A DNA stretch of 64,000 bases from contig NZ_CP135052.1 of NCBI RefSeq assembly GCF_029193595.2, positions 1,488,001 through 1,552,000 of the forward strand, written 5' to 3'. The position numbers and the translations under genes were made by a program. Within the stretch, counting starts at the first letter, position 1; each line of letters begins with the position of its first letter. Positions 55,637 to 64,000 of this stretch are shown here, one piece after another. Below the pieces are notes generated by a model. The model was not told the DNA's origin, did not search any database, and worked only from the letters and a program-made list of their open reading frames with translations. The DNA is from Providencia hangzhouensis (GTDB lineage Bacteria; Pseudomonadota; Gammaproteobacteria; Enterobacterales; Enterobacteriaceae).

Positions 55637-56617
55637 TTAAGTTGAGCCGCGTTCAATTAATTGCCATTCGAGGATTTCATGGCTGTCATCGAGCTGCGGG
55701 TGCTTAATTTTATTGATTAGCAGTTGAACGCTACGGATGCCAAATTGATGCATCGGCTGCACAATGGTACTTAATGGCGGTGTGGTTACTTCACCGAAGG
55801 GCACACCATCAAACCCTAACACAGCAATATCATTCGGAATATGCAATCCCTGCTGATGCAAAACACTCATTGCACCGCCTGCGATGACATCAGAAATCGC
55901 GAATACAGCATCGGGTTTGGGCGCATTTTGCAGTAACTTTTCCATGGCCTTCGCCCCCGCGGTGTAATCTAATTCTTCTACATACTCGATTTTACAATAT
56001 TCAAAGCCAAGTTCAGTGAGTGCTTTTCGGTACCCTTGTTCCCGTTGTTGCGAATAGAGGTAACGCATATCACTGTTAATTAATGCAATGCGTTGGCGAT
56101 TTTTCGCTGCTAAATGATAAACGCCTGCGCTAGCGGCTTGTGAATTATCAATAGTAACAGAAGAAGCACGAAATTCTGGATCCCCTTCACCACACTGCAC
56201 CCACGGAAAATCCCCAATCATATCAGTAAGCCCCGGTAAACAACTCACAGCATCCATAGTGATGACGCCATCAACAACCTTACCTCTGAGTAAACTTAGA
56301 TAAGCGGATTCACGAGTTGGATTGGATTCAGAATTACATAACAAAATATGATAGCCGTGGCGTTCCGCTTCTTCTTCAATACCACGTACAACCAATGAAC
56401 AAAAGGGGTTAGTGATATTAGACACCAGCACCAATAGCATGCGACTACGCGAGGTTCGTAGCTGGCGCGCTAATAAATTAGGTTGATAATTACACTGAGC
56501 GATGGCGGCGAGAACTTTATCTCGAGTTGCGGGTTTTACAATATGTTGATCATTCAATACCCGTGAAACCGTTGCGGCAGAGACTCCTGCAATTTTCGCC
56601 ACTTTTTCTATCGACAT
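55637..56617 (-). CDS. LacI-family transcriptional regulator
   Basis: 326 aa. Helix-turn-helix (MSIEKVAKIAGVSAATVSRVLND), hinge helix (PNLLARQLRTSRSRM), then a periplasmic-binding-type effector domain with NITNPFCSLVVRGIEEEA, DGVITMD, SVTIDNSQAA and AVLGFDGVPFGEVTTPPLSTI. It is divergent from the five-gene operon starting at 56887, and two palindromes of LacI-family type lie between them, so it is the probable repressor of that operon. The effector is expected to be a sugar or nucleoside-like compound. Confidence 0.88.
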   Translation of the reverse strand: MSIEKVAKIAGVSAATVSRVLNDQHIVKPATRDKVLAAIAQCNYQPNLLARQLRTSRSRMLLVLVSNITNPFCSLVVRGIEEEAERHGYHILLCNSESNPTRESAYLSLLRGKVVDGVITMDAVSCLPGLTDMIGDFPWVQCGEGDPEFRASSVTIDNSQAASAGVYHLAAKNRQRIALINSDMRYLYSQQREQGYRKALTELGFEYCKIEYVEELDYTAGAKAMEKLLQNAPKPDAVFAISDVIAGGAMSVLHQQGLHIPNDIAVLGFDGVPFGEVTTPPLSTIVQPMHQFGIRSVQLLINKIKHPQLDDSHEILEWQLIERGST

Positions 56618-56748
56618 TGTTCACTTTTCCTTTTGTCTATTGCCATGCACAGTATGCAACATCGCGATGAAAAGTACGATTGATACAATCAACTTGTGAT
56701 GCAGATTGCAAATTTATCTTTTAGATCATTATTGAACCATTCAGCTAG

Positions 56749-56776
56749 TTGCTGAAAGAAACAATTTGGCTATATT
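56749..56776 (+). promoter_or_regulatory. Putative sigma-70 promoter of the GNAT-symporter-oxidoreductase operon
   Basis: TTGCTG at 56749-56754, a 16-base spacer and TATATT at 56771-56776. Transcription would begin near 56783, immediately before the first palindrome, so a repressor there would block initiation. Confidence 0.5.
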
Positions 56777-56783
56777 TTATAAA

Positions 56784-56818
56784 TGAAATCGATTTCAGTA
56801 AAAATGTAATCGATTTCA
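56784..56818. promoter_or_regulatory. Twin LacI-family operators
   Basis: TGAAATCGATTTCA at 56784-56797 is a perfect 14-base palindrome; TGTAATCGATTTCA at 56805-56818 differs by one base. Centres are 21 bp apart, two helical turns, so two repressor dimers could bind on the same face. The central CG and symmetry are typical of LacI-family sites. They lie between the divergent regulator gene and the operon. Confidence 0.8.
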
Positions 56819-56886
56819 TTTTTGGATTTAGCTGCCATTTAGTGAAAAGCCTCATTTTATAAACATTAAAACATGAGAGGTAATGA

Positions 56887-57804
56887 ATGGATATACAACT
56901 ACAGCTTGCGAAATGCGCTGATCGGAGTGAAGTCGCGTATTTGATTTATCACTCAACGAATGTCTGGTATCAACAACATGGTTTAGGCGCAATATTTCAG
57001 TCTGCGCCTGAAGAGTGCTATTTATTTGTTGATGTATACCAACAACTTGATCCTGACTACCACTGGGTAGCCCGTGATTCACAACTCAATATTCTTGTCT
57101 CGTGTTTTTTTCACCCACGAGAAACACATTTGGGCCTTGGGATTATGAATGTCCATCCCGACGCATTTGGACAGGGTATTGCAAAGAAATTACTGTCCAA
57201 AGCGGATGAATTAGCCGGAAATTTACCCATTCGCTTAATTTCAAGTGCCCTGAATTTAGACTCTTATTCTCTTTATCGCCGCGGCGGTTTTACACCTTAT
57301 GCAATTTACCAAGACATGGTGATTTCAGTACCAGAGCAAGGCGTGAATCTCCCTCGCTTGACCGAAGGAATTGTGCGAGATGCTCGAACCGAAGACTTAC
57401 CGGCTATTTTACAATTGGAAGCGGATTTATTAGGTATTAGTCGTCAGCGGGATATTGAATATTTTTTAAATGACACCAGCGGGTTATGGCGAATTGCAGT
57501 CTGGGAACATAACCAGCGCATCGAAGGTTATCTTGCCTCTATCGCACACCCCGCATCGAGGATGTTAGGGCCCGGCTGCAGCTATCGTGATGAGGTAGCG
57601 CTGGATTTACTCGGTTGGATGCTAGACAAACATCATCGTGGTGCGATGCCAGTCGTTTTAGTTCCCACAGAGCGAAGCGCACTGTGCCAAGCGCTATTAC
57701 GATGGGGCGGTAGAATTTGTGAATTGCATCTTGCGCAAGTCAAAGGTGCTGTGCAGAAACCAAGCGGCGTGGTTATGCCGTCCTTTTTACCTGAAAGTGG
57801 CTAA
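56887..57804 (+). CDS. Tandem GNAT-type acetyltransferase
   Basis: 305 aa. The first half (about 5-150) has GNAT features: LGLGIMNVHPDAFGQGIAKKLLSKADELA contains the acetyl-CoA-binding beta4-alpha3 loop (Q/R-x-x-G-x-A type, FGQGIA), followed by LNLDSYSLYRRGGFTPY, the usual GNAT end. The second half (about 163-300) looks like a degenerate second GNAT unit (VRDARTEDLPAILQLEADLLG). AGAGGT lies five bases before the ATG. It is the first gene of an operon with a nucleoside-type permease and two sugar oxidoreductases. The acceptor is unknown; acetylation of an imported glycoside or its product is an inference. Confidence 0.75.
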   Translation: MDIQLQLAKCADRSEVAYLIYHSTNVWYQQHGLGAIFQSAPEECYLFVDVYQQLDPDYHWVARDSQLNILVSCFFHPRETHLGLGIMNVHPDAFGQGIAKKLLSKADELAGNLPIRLISSALNLDSYSLYRRGGFTPYAIYQDMVISVPEQGVNLPRLTEGIVRDARTEDLPAILQLEADLLGISRQRDIEYFLNDTSGLWRIAVWEHNQRIEGYLASIAHPASRMLGPGCSYRDEVALDLLGWMLDKHHRGAMPVVLVPTERSALCQALLRWGGRICELHLAQVKGAVQKPSGVVMPSFLPESG

Positions 57805-57831
57805 TAAAAAATAGAAATTATTGGGGGTCTT

Positions 57832-59082
57832 ATGGGTACGAATAGTCTTGCTCAAGGTGGTAAAAATACTGCCCATGTATGGGTAGTACCGCGATTGGCG
57901 TTAATGATGTTCCTTCAATTTTTTGTGTGGGGGGCATGGTATGTCACGCTAGGGGTTGTCATGGGGAAATATGGTTTATCAGCAATTATTGGTGATGCCT
58001 ATTCGACAGGGCCCATCGCCTCTATTTTATCTCCTTTTGTACTAGGGATGGTGGTTGACCGTTTTTTTGCATCACAAAAAGTGCTTGGCGTGCTGCATCT
58101 CATCGGTGCCGGTTTGTTATGGATGATCCCAAGTTACTTTACGGGGGACCATAGCGGTCTGTTATGGATAATCTTTGGTTATATGCTTTGCTATATGCCA
58201 ACTATTGCTCTTAGTAACAACGTTGCCTTTTATAGTTTACCGAACAGTGAGAAAGCGTTCCCAGTTGTGCGTGCATTCGGTACATTTGGTTGGATTGTTG
58301 CGGGGCTGATTGTCGGTTCAACAGGGTTATCAGATAGTACAGAAATTTTCACCTTGGCGGCAGCAGCTTCGTTGGTGCTAGCGATTTACAGCTTTACATT
58401 ACCACACACGCCAGCACCAGAGCGTGGTAAACCTGTAGCGATGCGCGACTTGTTATGCGCAGATGCGTTTGCCATGCTCAAGCAACGTCATTTCTTAGTT
58501 TTCATCATTTGTGCAATGCTGATCTCTATCCCATTGGCGGCTTACTATGCCTATGCGGCGCCATTTGTTGCGGCGACAGGGTTTACTAACGTTGGTGGCG
58601 TGATGTCTTTAGGGCAGATGTCAGAACTGTTCTTTATGTTATTGATACCATTCTTCTTTGCTCGTCTTGGTATCAAAGTGATGTTGCTGATTGGGATGCT
58701 ATCTTGGTGCTTACGTTATGTCATGTTTGCCTTAGGGATTGCTGAAGAACTGCGCTGGATGATTTATATCGGTATTTTCTTACATGGTATGTGTTATGAC
58801 TTCTTCTTTGTTATTGGTTTTATCTATACAGACAAAGTTGCTGGTGAGAAAGTAAAAGGGCAGGCGCAGAGCTTGCTGGTCTTGTTTACCTATGGCGTGG
58901 GGATGTTAATTGGTTCACAAATCAGTGGAATGCTGTTCAATAGCATTGTCACAACGGAAGGCGCAGCGGCTCTGCCACAATGGCAAAGTTTTTGGTGGTA
59001 CCCAGCGATTGGTGCGTTACTGATTGCCGCATTGTTCTTCTTCACGTTCAACTATAAAGAAAAGCCAGTGGAGGAGAAATAA
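57832..59082 (+). CDS. MFS transporter of the nucleoside:H+ symporter family (NupG/XapB-like)
   Basis: 416 aa with 12 predicted helices. RLALMMFLQFFVWGAWYVTLG in helix 1, YSTGPIASILSPFVLGMVVDRFF, and PNSEKAFPVVRAFGTFGWIVAG are characteristic of the NHS family. Known NHS members carry nucleosides or xanthosine; a related glycoside is possible. A GGGGGT ribosome binding stretch lies just before the ATG. It is the second gene of the operon, 27 bases after the GNAT gene. Confidence 0.82.
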   Translation: MGTNSLAQGGKNTAHVWVVPRLALMMFLQFFVWGAWYVTLGVVMGKYGLSAIIGDAYSTGPIASILSPFVLGMVVDRFFASQKVLGVLHLIGAGLLWMIPSYFTGDHSGLLWIIFGYMLCYMPTIALSNNVAFYSLPNSEKAFPVVRAFGTFGWIVAGLIVGSTGLSDSTEIFTLAAAASLVLAIYSFTLPHTPAPERGKPVAMRDLLCADAFAMLKQRHFLVFIICAMLISIPLAAYYAYAAPFVAATGFTNVGGVMSLGQMSELFFMLLIPFFFARLGIKVMLLIGMLSWCLRYVMFALGIAEELRWMIYIGIFLHGMCYDFFFVIGFIYTDKVAGEKVKGQAQSLLVLFTYGVGMLIGSQISGMLFNSIVTTEGAAALPQWQSFWWYPAIGALLIAALFFFTFNYKEKPVEEK

Positions 59083-59083
59083 G

Positions 59084-60160
59084 ATGGCAAATTTACGCGT
59101 CTTAGTCGTTGGTTGCGGCAATATGGGAGCCTCTCATGCAGAGGCTTACCACCGAATGGAGGGCGTTGATATATGCGGGCTGGTGGCTCGTGGTCATTCA
59201 AAAGATGCTCTCAATGAACATTTAGGTGGTGAATATGCCACGTTTGATAATTACGAACAGGCATTAAAAGCAACGCAACCAGATGCGGTTTGCTTAACGA
59301 CATACCCTGATACGCATGAAGCTTATGCATTGTTAGCACTCAAGGCTGGCTGTCATGTGTTTATTGAAAAGCCGTTAGCCACTACGGTTGAAGGGGCTAA
59401 GCGCGTCATTGCTGCTGCTAAACAAGCCCATCGACAAGTGGTGGTGGGTTATATCTTGCGTCATCACCCATCATGGCAACAATTCATTCATCTAGCGCAT
59501 GAGCTGGGTAAGCCATTAGTGATGAGAATGAATTTGAATCAACAAAGCCATGGGCAGATGTGGAATGTACACCGTAACCTGATGCAATCACTGTCACCGA
59601 TAGTTGACTGTGGCGTTCATTATTTAGATGTGATGTGCCAAATGACCCAAGCTCAGCCAGTGAGTGTCAGCGCTATTGGCGCAAGATTGACCGATGAATT
59701 ACCAGACAATATGTATAACTATGGTCAATTACAGGTTCGTTTTGATGATGGCTCAGTAGGTTGGTATGAGGCGGGTTGGGGACCAATGATCAGCGAAACG
59801 GCGTATTTTATCAAAGATGTTATAGGCCCTCGCGGTGCGGTTTCGATAATGGCTCGGCATGGAGAAGGAAATAGCGACAATGTTGATGGGCACACACGCA
59901 CTGACTCTTTACGTATTCATTATGCAGAGCTTGATAAAAACAATGCTTTTAAACATCCTGACCGTTGGGTTGACTGCCAAGATGAGCCAGACCATTTGGC
60001 GCTGTGCCTAAGTGAACAACGTTATTTTATTCAAGCGATTACGGAACAATTTTCATTAGAACAGCATTTACAAGACGCACTCAATAGCTTGCGAATTGTT
60101 CTTGCTGCTGATGAATCTGTGCGTACACAGCGCACTGTGATTTTAGGGAGTGAGTCATGA
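59084..60160 (+). CDS. Gfo/Idh/MocA family oxidoreductase 1
   Basis: 358 aa. Rossmann domain with VVGCGNMGASHA at residues 8-19 and the family EKP motif (VFIEKPLATT) near residue 95, followed by the alpha/beta substrate domain, with DCGVHYLDVMCQM providing the usual catalytic His region. These enzymes oxidise hydroxyls of sugars, inositols or glycosides with NAD(P). GAGGAG lies seven bases before ATG 59084; the preceding gene stops one base before it. It is one of two dehydrogenases in the operon. Confidence 0.85.
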   Translation: MANLRVLVVGCGNMGASHAEAYHRMEGVDICGLVARGHSKDALNEHLGGEYATFDNYEQALKATQPDAVCLTTYPDTHEAYALLALKAGCHVFIEKPLATTVEGAKRVIAAAKQAHRQVVVGYILRHHPSWQQFIHLAHELGKPLVMRMNLNQQSHGQMWNVHRNLMQSLSPIVDCGVHYLDVMCQMTQAQPVSVSAIGARLTDELPDNMYNYGQLQVRFDDGSVGWYEAGWGPMISETAYFIKDVIGPRGAVSIMARHGEGNSDNVDGHTRTDSLRIHYAELDKNNAFKHPDRWVDCQDEPDHLALCLSEQRYFIQAITEQFSLEQHLQDALNSLRIVLAADESVRTQRTVILGSES

Positions 60161-61221
60161 AAACAATCCAAGGTCCAGGTATTTTTCTAGCACAATTTAT
60201 TGGTGAGAAAGCCCCTTTTAACTCATTAGAAAGCCTTGCTGAATGGGCATCAAGCCTAGGTTTTACATATATTCAAGTGCCAACGATCGACCCACGTATC
60301 TTTGATTTAGACTTGGCAGCCACAAGCCAAACTTATTGCGATGAGTTGGTTGCCATGTTACAGCAATATGGTATTCAGATCAGTGAGTTATCTACTCATA
60401 TACAAGGCCAATTGATTGCGGTACATCCAGCGTATGACACTGTTTTTGATGGTTTTGCCCCAGTGAGTGTCAGAGGTAATCCTCAAAAGCGCCAGCAGTG
60501 GGCGGTGGAGCAACTCATCAAAGCGGCAAAAGCCTCTCAGCGCCTAGGGCTAGTTACACACGTGACTTTCTCAGGCGCACTGGCGTGGCCTTATTTTTAC
60601 CCTTGGCCCCCTCACAATGCACAGTTATTTGATGAAGCATTTGCTGAACTTGCGCTGCGTTGGTTACCTATTCTGAATGTGTTTGACGAGTGTGGCGTCG
60701 ATGTATGTTACGAGTTGCATCCAGGGGAAGACTTACACGACGGCGTGACATTTGAGCGTTTTCTCGGCCTTGTCGATAACCACCCGCGTTGCCATATTCT
60801 CTACGATCCAAGTCATTTATTGCTTCAGCAAATGGATTATCTTGCGTTTATTGATTGCTATCATCAACGCATTCGCGCATTTCATGTCAAAGATGCGGAA
60901 TATTCACCAAATGGCCGTAGCGGTATCTATGGCGGTTATCAATCATGGGTTGAGCGTGCAGGGCGTTTTCGCTCATTAGGGGATGGTCAGATTGATTTTG
61001 TATCTATTTTCAGCAAATTAACTCAGTACGGTTTTTCCGGTGTCGCTACAATGGAATGGGAGTGTTGTCTTAAATCCCCAGATGCCGGGGCGAAAGAGGG
61101 AGCCGATTTTATCGCCAATCATATTATTCCAGTGGTTGATCATGCCTTTGATGATTTTGCAGTGGTAGATACTAATCTTCAACAAATCAGAGCATTACTT
61201 GGGATCGTAAGTGATAAATAA
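60157..61221 (+). CDS. Sugar phosphate isomerase/epimerase-type TIM-barrel protein
   Basis: 354 aa, AP-endonuclease-2-like TIM barrel. Candidate metal ligands follow the family order: Glu in VCYELHPGEDL (about 185), Asp in HILYDPSHLLLQ, His in AFHVKDAEY and Glu in ATMEWECC. It is longer than E. coli YcjR. Its start overlaps the previous oxidoreductase stop (ATGA), so the two are made together. In oxidoreductive glycoside pathways such barrels epimerise or cleave 3-keto-sugars made by a neighbouring Gfo/Idh/MocA enzyme; that role is inferred here. Confidence 0.82.
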   Translation: MKTIQGPGIFLAQFIGEKAPFNSLESLAEWASSLGFTYIQVPTIDPRIFDLDLAATSQTYCDELVAMLQQYGIQISELSTHIQGQLIAVHPAYDTVFDGFAPVSVRGNPQKRQQWAVEQLIKAAKASQRLGLVTHVTFSGALAWPYFYPWPPHNAQLFDEAFAELALRWLPILNVFDECGVDVCYELHPGEDLHDGVTFERFLGLVDNHPRCHILYDPSHLLLQQMDYLAFIDCYHQRIRAFHVKDAEYSPNGRSGIYGGYQSWVERAGRFRSLGDGQIDFVSIFSKLTQYGFSGVATMEWECCLKSPDAGAKEGADFIANHIIPVVDHAFDDFAVVDTNLQQIRALLGIVSDK

Positions 61222-61232
61222 AGGATAAGGCG

Positions 61233-62372
61233 ATGAGACTAAAGCTGGGAATGGTTGGGGGCGGGGAAGGTGCATTTATTGGTGCAGTGCATCGATTAGC
61301 GGCTCGTATGGATGATGAGTTTGAGTTAGTTGCAGGCGCATTTTCCTCGAATGAAGAAAACGGTAAACGCACAGGGGAACGGCTGCACCTTGCGCCTGAA
61401 CGATGCTACGCCAGCTATCAGCAAATGGCGCAAAGTGAAGTCGTACGTGATGATGGCATTGATGTTGTTGCGATTGTCACGCCTAATCACCTGCATGCCC
61501 CTATTGCCGTTGAATTTTTGCGCTCAGGTATTGACGTTATCTGTGATAAACCATTGTGTACATCATACTCAGAAGCTTTGCAGCTTGCTGATGTTGTGCG
61601 AGAAACGGGTAGGCAACTGATTCTCACGCATAATTACAGTGCTTATCCGTTAATTCGTGAAGCGCGCAGCCGGATATTAGCAGGGGAACTAGGAGAAATT
61701 CGTTATATTGAAGTGGAGTATTTGCAGCAGTGGTTAGCAACACGATTAGAGGAAACTGAAAACAAGCAGGCGAATTGGCGTACCGATCCAAAAAAAGCGG
61801 GGGCGGGCTGTATCGGCGATATCGGTACTCATGCGTGGCAGTTAGCTTCATTCGTCACAGGGATGTTACCAGAGTCCATTCGTGCTGAACTCACATCAAT
61901 GATCCCTGGAAGAGTGCTAGATGACGATGTGCGTGTGCAAATGCGTTATCACAACGGAGCAAAAGGGCGTTTATGGGCGAGCCAAGTGGCTTGTGGTGAA
62001 GAAAATGGGTTGCGACTACGCATATATGGCAGCCAAGGGAGTCTTTCATTTTCCCAAGAAAATCCTAATCAATTATGGTTAAAACCGTTTGATTCGCCCA
62101 TGTACTGTGTGTCTCGGGGATCAATGTCTCAATGGGAGGAAAACCGTGCGATGTCAAGGGTTCCAGCCGGGCATCCCGAAGGATATTTAGAAGGTTTTGC
62201 ACAGATTTACCGTGAGGCAGCAACACGTTTACGCGAGGGAGGTGGCGCATCACCGCTATTACCGGGTATTGAAATTGGCCTACAGGGGATGGCTTTTATT
62301 GATGCTGCAAAACGTAGCGATGATAACTGTGGTCAATGGATTGATTTTACGCAATATCGTTGCTCATCATAA
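61233..62372 (+). CDS. Gfo/Idh/MocA family oxidoreductase 2
   Basis: 379 aa. The N-terminus MVGGGEGAFIGAVHRLAA is a distinctive version of the dinucleotide-binding loop. CDKPLCTSYSEA carries the (D/E)KP motif, and GAGCIGDIGTHAWQLASFVTG supplies the catalytic Asp/His region. It differs clearly from the first oxidoreductase, so the pair probably act on different positions or in opposite directions, as in E. coli YcjS and YcjQ. It lies 11 bases after the TIM-barrel gene and ends the operon. Confidence 0.85.
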   Translation: MRLKLGMVGGGEGAFIGAVHRLAARMDDEFELVAGAFSSNEENGKRTGERLHLAPERCYASYQQMAQSEVVRDDGIDVVAIVTPNHLHAPIAVEFLRSGIDVICDKPLCTSYSEALQLADVVRETGRQLILTHNYSAYPLIREARSRILAGELGEIRYIEVEYLQQWLATRLEETENKQANWRTDPKKAGAGCIGDIGTHAWQLASFVTGMLPESIRAELTSMIPGRVLDDDVRVQMRYHNGAKGRLWASQVACGEENGLRLRIYGSQGSLSFSQENPNQLWLKPFDSPMYCVSRGSMSQWEENRAMSRVPAGHPEGYLEGFAQIYREAATRLREGGGASPLLPGIEIGLQGMAFIDAAKRSDDNCGQWIDFTQYRCSS

Positions 62373-62516
62373 TCTCTGTGATGGATGGTATGAGGCTAAT
62401 GTGAAATTGAGAGTACTATCACCGAGTTAAAAAAGAAACCCAGCCAGAAAATATGAAGTTTGCTGACATATTATCATATTAATGAGTTGGTAGAATCCCG
62501 TTAATTACAGTTATAA

Positions 62517-62545
62517 CCTCTGTGTAATATATTACCACACAGAGG
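62517..62545. terminator. Hairpin between convergent genes
   Basis: Nine-base perfect stem CCTCTGTGT / ACACAGAGG with an 11-base loop, between the oxidoreductase operon and the emrE-like gene. No strong T tract on either side, so termination is tentative. Confidence 0.55.
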
Positions 62546-62612
62546 CTGTAATAATGATTTTCTCTTTGTAATTGTCGTCATTTAATCCATTCTTGTTGAG
62601 TAATTTCGACAC

Positions 62613-62948
62613 TCAATGAGTAATTGATTTAGAGAACAGCTGGATAATAACAATTCCCAGCGCAATGCATGCCAGACCAATTAATGCTGGAAAATCAAGT
62701 TTCTGTTTATAAACAAAAAATGATAATGCTGAAACAAGAAATATTCCTGCTCCAGCCCATATCGCATAGGCGATACCAATATTCATACTTTTTACAACTT
62801 GGGATAAGCCATAAAAAGAAATGGCATAACCAATAACGACAATAATACTGGGCACCAACTTGGTAAACCCATCAGACGCCTTCATCATGGTTGTCGCGGT
62901 TGTTTCAGCTATGATAGACACCATTAAGATTGCGTACACTTTCAGCAT
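62613..62948 (-). CDS. emrE: Small multidrug resistance efflux protein (EmrE-like)
   Basis: 111 aa, four membrane helices. The essential helix-1 glutamate is Glu15 in IIAETTATTMMKASDGF, matching Glu14 of EmrE. AYAIWAGAGI in helix 3 carries the conserved Trp, and the tail IIQLFSKSITH resembles the EmrE end. SMR proteins work as antiparallel dimers exchanging protons for lipophilic cations. It could also be a guanidinium-type member, but the sequence fits the drug-exporting branch better. Monocistronic. Confidence 0.82.
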   Translation of the reverse strand: MLKVYAILMVSIIAETTATTMMKASDGFTKLVPSIIVVIGYAISFYGLSQVVKSMNIGIAYAIWAGAGIFLVSALSFFVYKQKLDFPALIGLACIALGIVIIQLFSKSITH

Positions 62949-63036
62949 AAAAACCTCTTTAACTTATTTAGCAAACATTCCAAAATGACAATTCTAAACT
63001 ATGTTTGAGATAAAAATGTCATCATAGCTATGAAAC

Positions 63037-64000
63037 TCAACGCCTAAGTAAGCGTTTATACCAAGGGACAGGAACGGGGTGTACAATAGCCCGCAAAGCA
63101 CGTGCATAATCCATAATTAATCCTGGGGTCCATGCCATCATCAGCGCACGCCGACGAATTTGAGCCGCAATCCATAACTCTGGCATACAAAGTACATTTA
63201 AAATCCCGATAAAATCACTTCTCTTTTGCATAGACAAAACACCATCCAACGCAGCTTCCAAACCATATGCAACACTGCTGGAACAGTTTTGATATGTTAG
63301 GTTATAAATAGGATACTGGCGATATTTTTCCCAAAAACTCAATAAAGAAGCATAGTTATAAACATTGAAAACAATCTGTCTGTCAGATTCACACCATTCG
63401 GATGCTTCAGCTTGATAATTAGGCAAGAAACGCCCCGGAACGTTATTATCAGCGGTTGCTTTTAGTAGCCTGAAAAACTCTGATGGCGAGCGATCAATAT
63501 CTTCTTTAGGGTATAAGCTGATATAGAGGTGCGGATAGAGTTCTAGAGATGCATGCCCCGTAGAGATTACCCCCTCAGAATCAACAGCCGCAATATAACG
63601 ATTAATAATTGGTCGTGGTACAGGACGTTGGTTTGCGGAGCCTTCGGGGGTCCAGATATGAACAGTCAAAATAGTATCTTGTTCAGTTTCTCTATTTAAA
63701 GGGGAAGATTGTGGGTTCTCTGTTATTGGTCGCATTGCTCCTTTTTTCTTAAACGACACAGGTAAAGGACGCATTAGTTCAAATATGGATGTTCCTCGTT
63801 GAATATGACGGGCTCGAAATGCTAACTTCAGGCATCCAAATCCACTTCCTATCATCAAAAAGCCGATGAAAAAAGAAATTGTTGCTTGGTGATGGGTAAA
63901 CAGAAAAAAGGCAAACAGCATTTCAATTACGCCCCATAATAGGATTAATTGCCATCTAGGAAAACGTACGATCCAAGCTGATGCAACAACAAACAATCCG
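63037..64000 (-). CDS. HdeD-like membrane protein fused to putative Cys/His hydrolase domain (5' end outside window)
   Basis: At least 319 codons, open to the right edge, so the start lies outside. The visible N-terminal part has two hydrophobic segments (LILLWGVIEMLFAFFLF and TISFFIGFLMIGSGFGCLKLAF) like HdeD/DUF308 proteins. After a charged linker comes a soluble domain of about 170 residues with GHASLELYPHLYISLYP and later NLTYQNCSSSVAYGLE. A His followed by a downstream Asn-Cys is the order seen in permuted papain-like (NlpC/P60 or LRAT-type) hydrolases; this is an inference. A short helical, basic tail follows. Function unknown. Confidence 0.7.
   Translation of the reverse strand, partial: GLFVVASAWIVRFPRWQLILLWGVIEMLFAFFLFTHHQATISFFIGFLMIGSGFGCLKLAFRARHIQRGTSIFELMRPLPVSFKKKGAMRPITENPQSSPLNRETEQDTILTVHIWTPEGSANQRPVPRPIINRYIAAVDSEGVISTGHASLELYPHLYISLYPKEDIDRSPSEFFRLLKATADNNVPGRFLPNYQAEASEWCESDRQIVFNVYNYASLLSFWEKYRQYPIYNLTYQNCSSSVAYGLEAALDGVLSMQKRSDFIGILNVLCMPELWIAAQIRRRALMMAWTPGLIMDYARALRAIVHPVPVPWYKRLLRR

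Overview
The window looks like a chromosomal segment of a Morganellaceae enterobacterium, most probably Providencia. The DNA is AT-rich. Enterobacterial orthologues are recognisable throughout (lysS tail, ygbA, eco, uspF, prpBCD/prpR, frmRAB, hemP-hmuRSTUV, galETKM, galR). A Vibrio-type Na+/galactose symporter sits next to gal. The species was not tested; it is inferred from gene content only. No rRNA, tRNA, CRISPR array, insertion sequence or prophage was seen.

Layout. 1-7 kb: end of lysS, an 800-bp AT-rich gap, then a lipoprotein gene overlapping a giant (1836-aa) exported coiled-coil protein with five almost identical 495-bp tandem repeats and a degenerate FKBP-like C-terminus. 7-12 kb: an orphan LcrF/ExsA-type AraC regulator, ygbA with a probable NsrR site, a YdcH-family gene, ecotin, uspF and a CDF metal transporter. 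12.4-19 kb: a GalM-like protein missing two catalytic residues, then the methylcitrate cycle genes prpBCD (no prpE) divergent from prpR, with a textbook sigma-54 promoter. 19.5-28.5 kb: a YcaD-like MFS permease, a TupA-type ATP-grasp enzyme, a fatty-acid desaturase, a DUF1090 protein, a bestrophin, the formaldehyde operon frmRAB with its operator, and two tiny paralogous HEAT-repeat proteins.

28.7-35.2 kb: Fur-controlled heme uptake operon hemP-hmuRSTUV. 36-41.4 kb: a compact minus-strand operon (IclR regulator, OPT peptide transporter, variant class V aminotransferase, PepE dipeptidase, DUF1177) that looks like an uncharacterised peptide catabolism pathway. 41.7-49.4 kb: galETKM, galR and sglT, tied together by GalR-type operators; galactose enters with Na+, is mutarotated by the intact second GalM and passes through the Leloir pathway. 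49.6-55.4 kb: a Fur-box-preceded hydroxamate-type siderophore receptor with fhuCDB-like ABC genes.

55.6-62.4 kb: a LacI-family regulator divergent from a five-gene operon (tandem GNAT, nucleoside-type MFS symporter, two Gfo/Idh/MocA oxidoreductases, a TIM-barrel isomerase), with twin palindromic operators at the promoter. This resembles oxidoreductive glycoside (3-keto-sugar) catabolism and, with the peptide operon, is the best candidate for an undescribed system. 62.6-64 kb: an EmrE-like efflux protein and a gene running off the window that joins an HdeD-like membrane part to a possible Cys/His hydrolase domain.

All assignments come from reading translated sequences and remembered family members; no database search was run.
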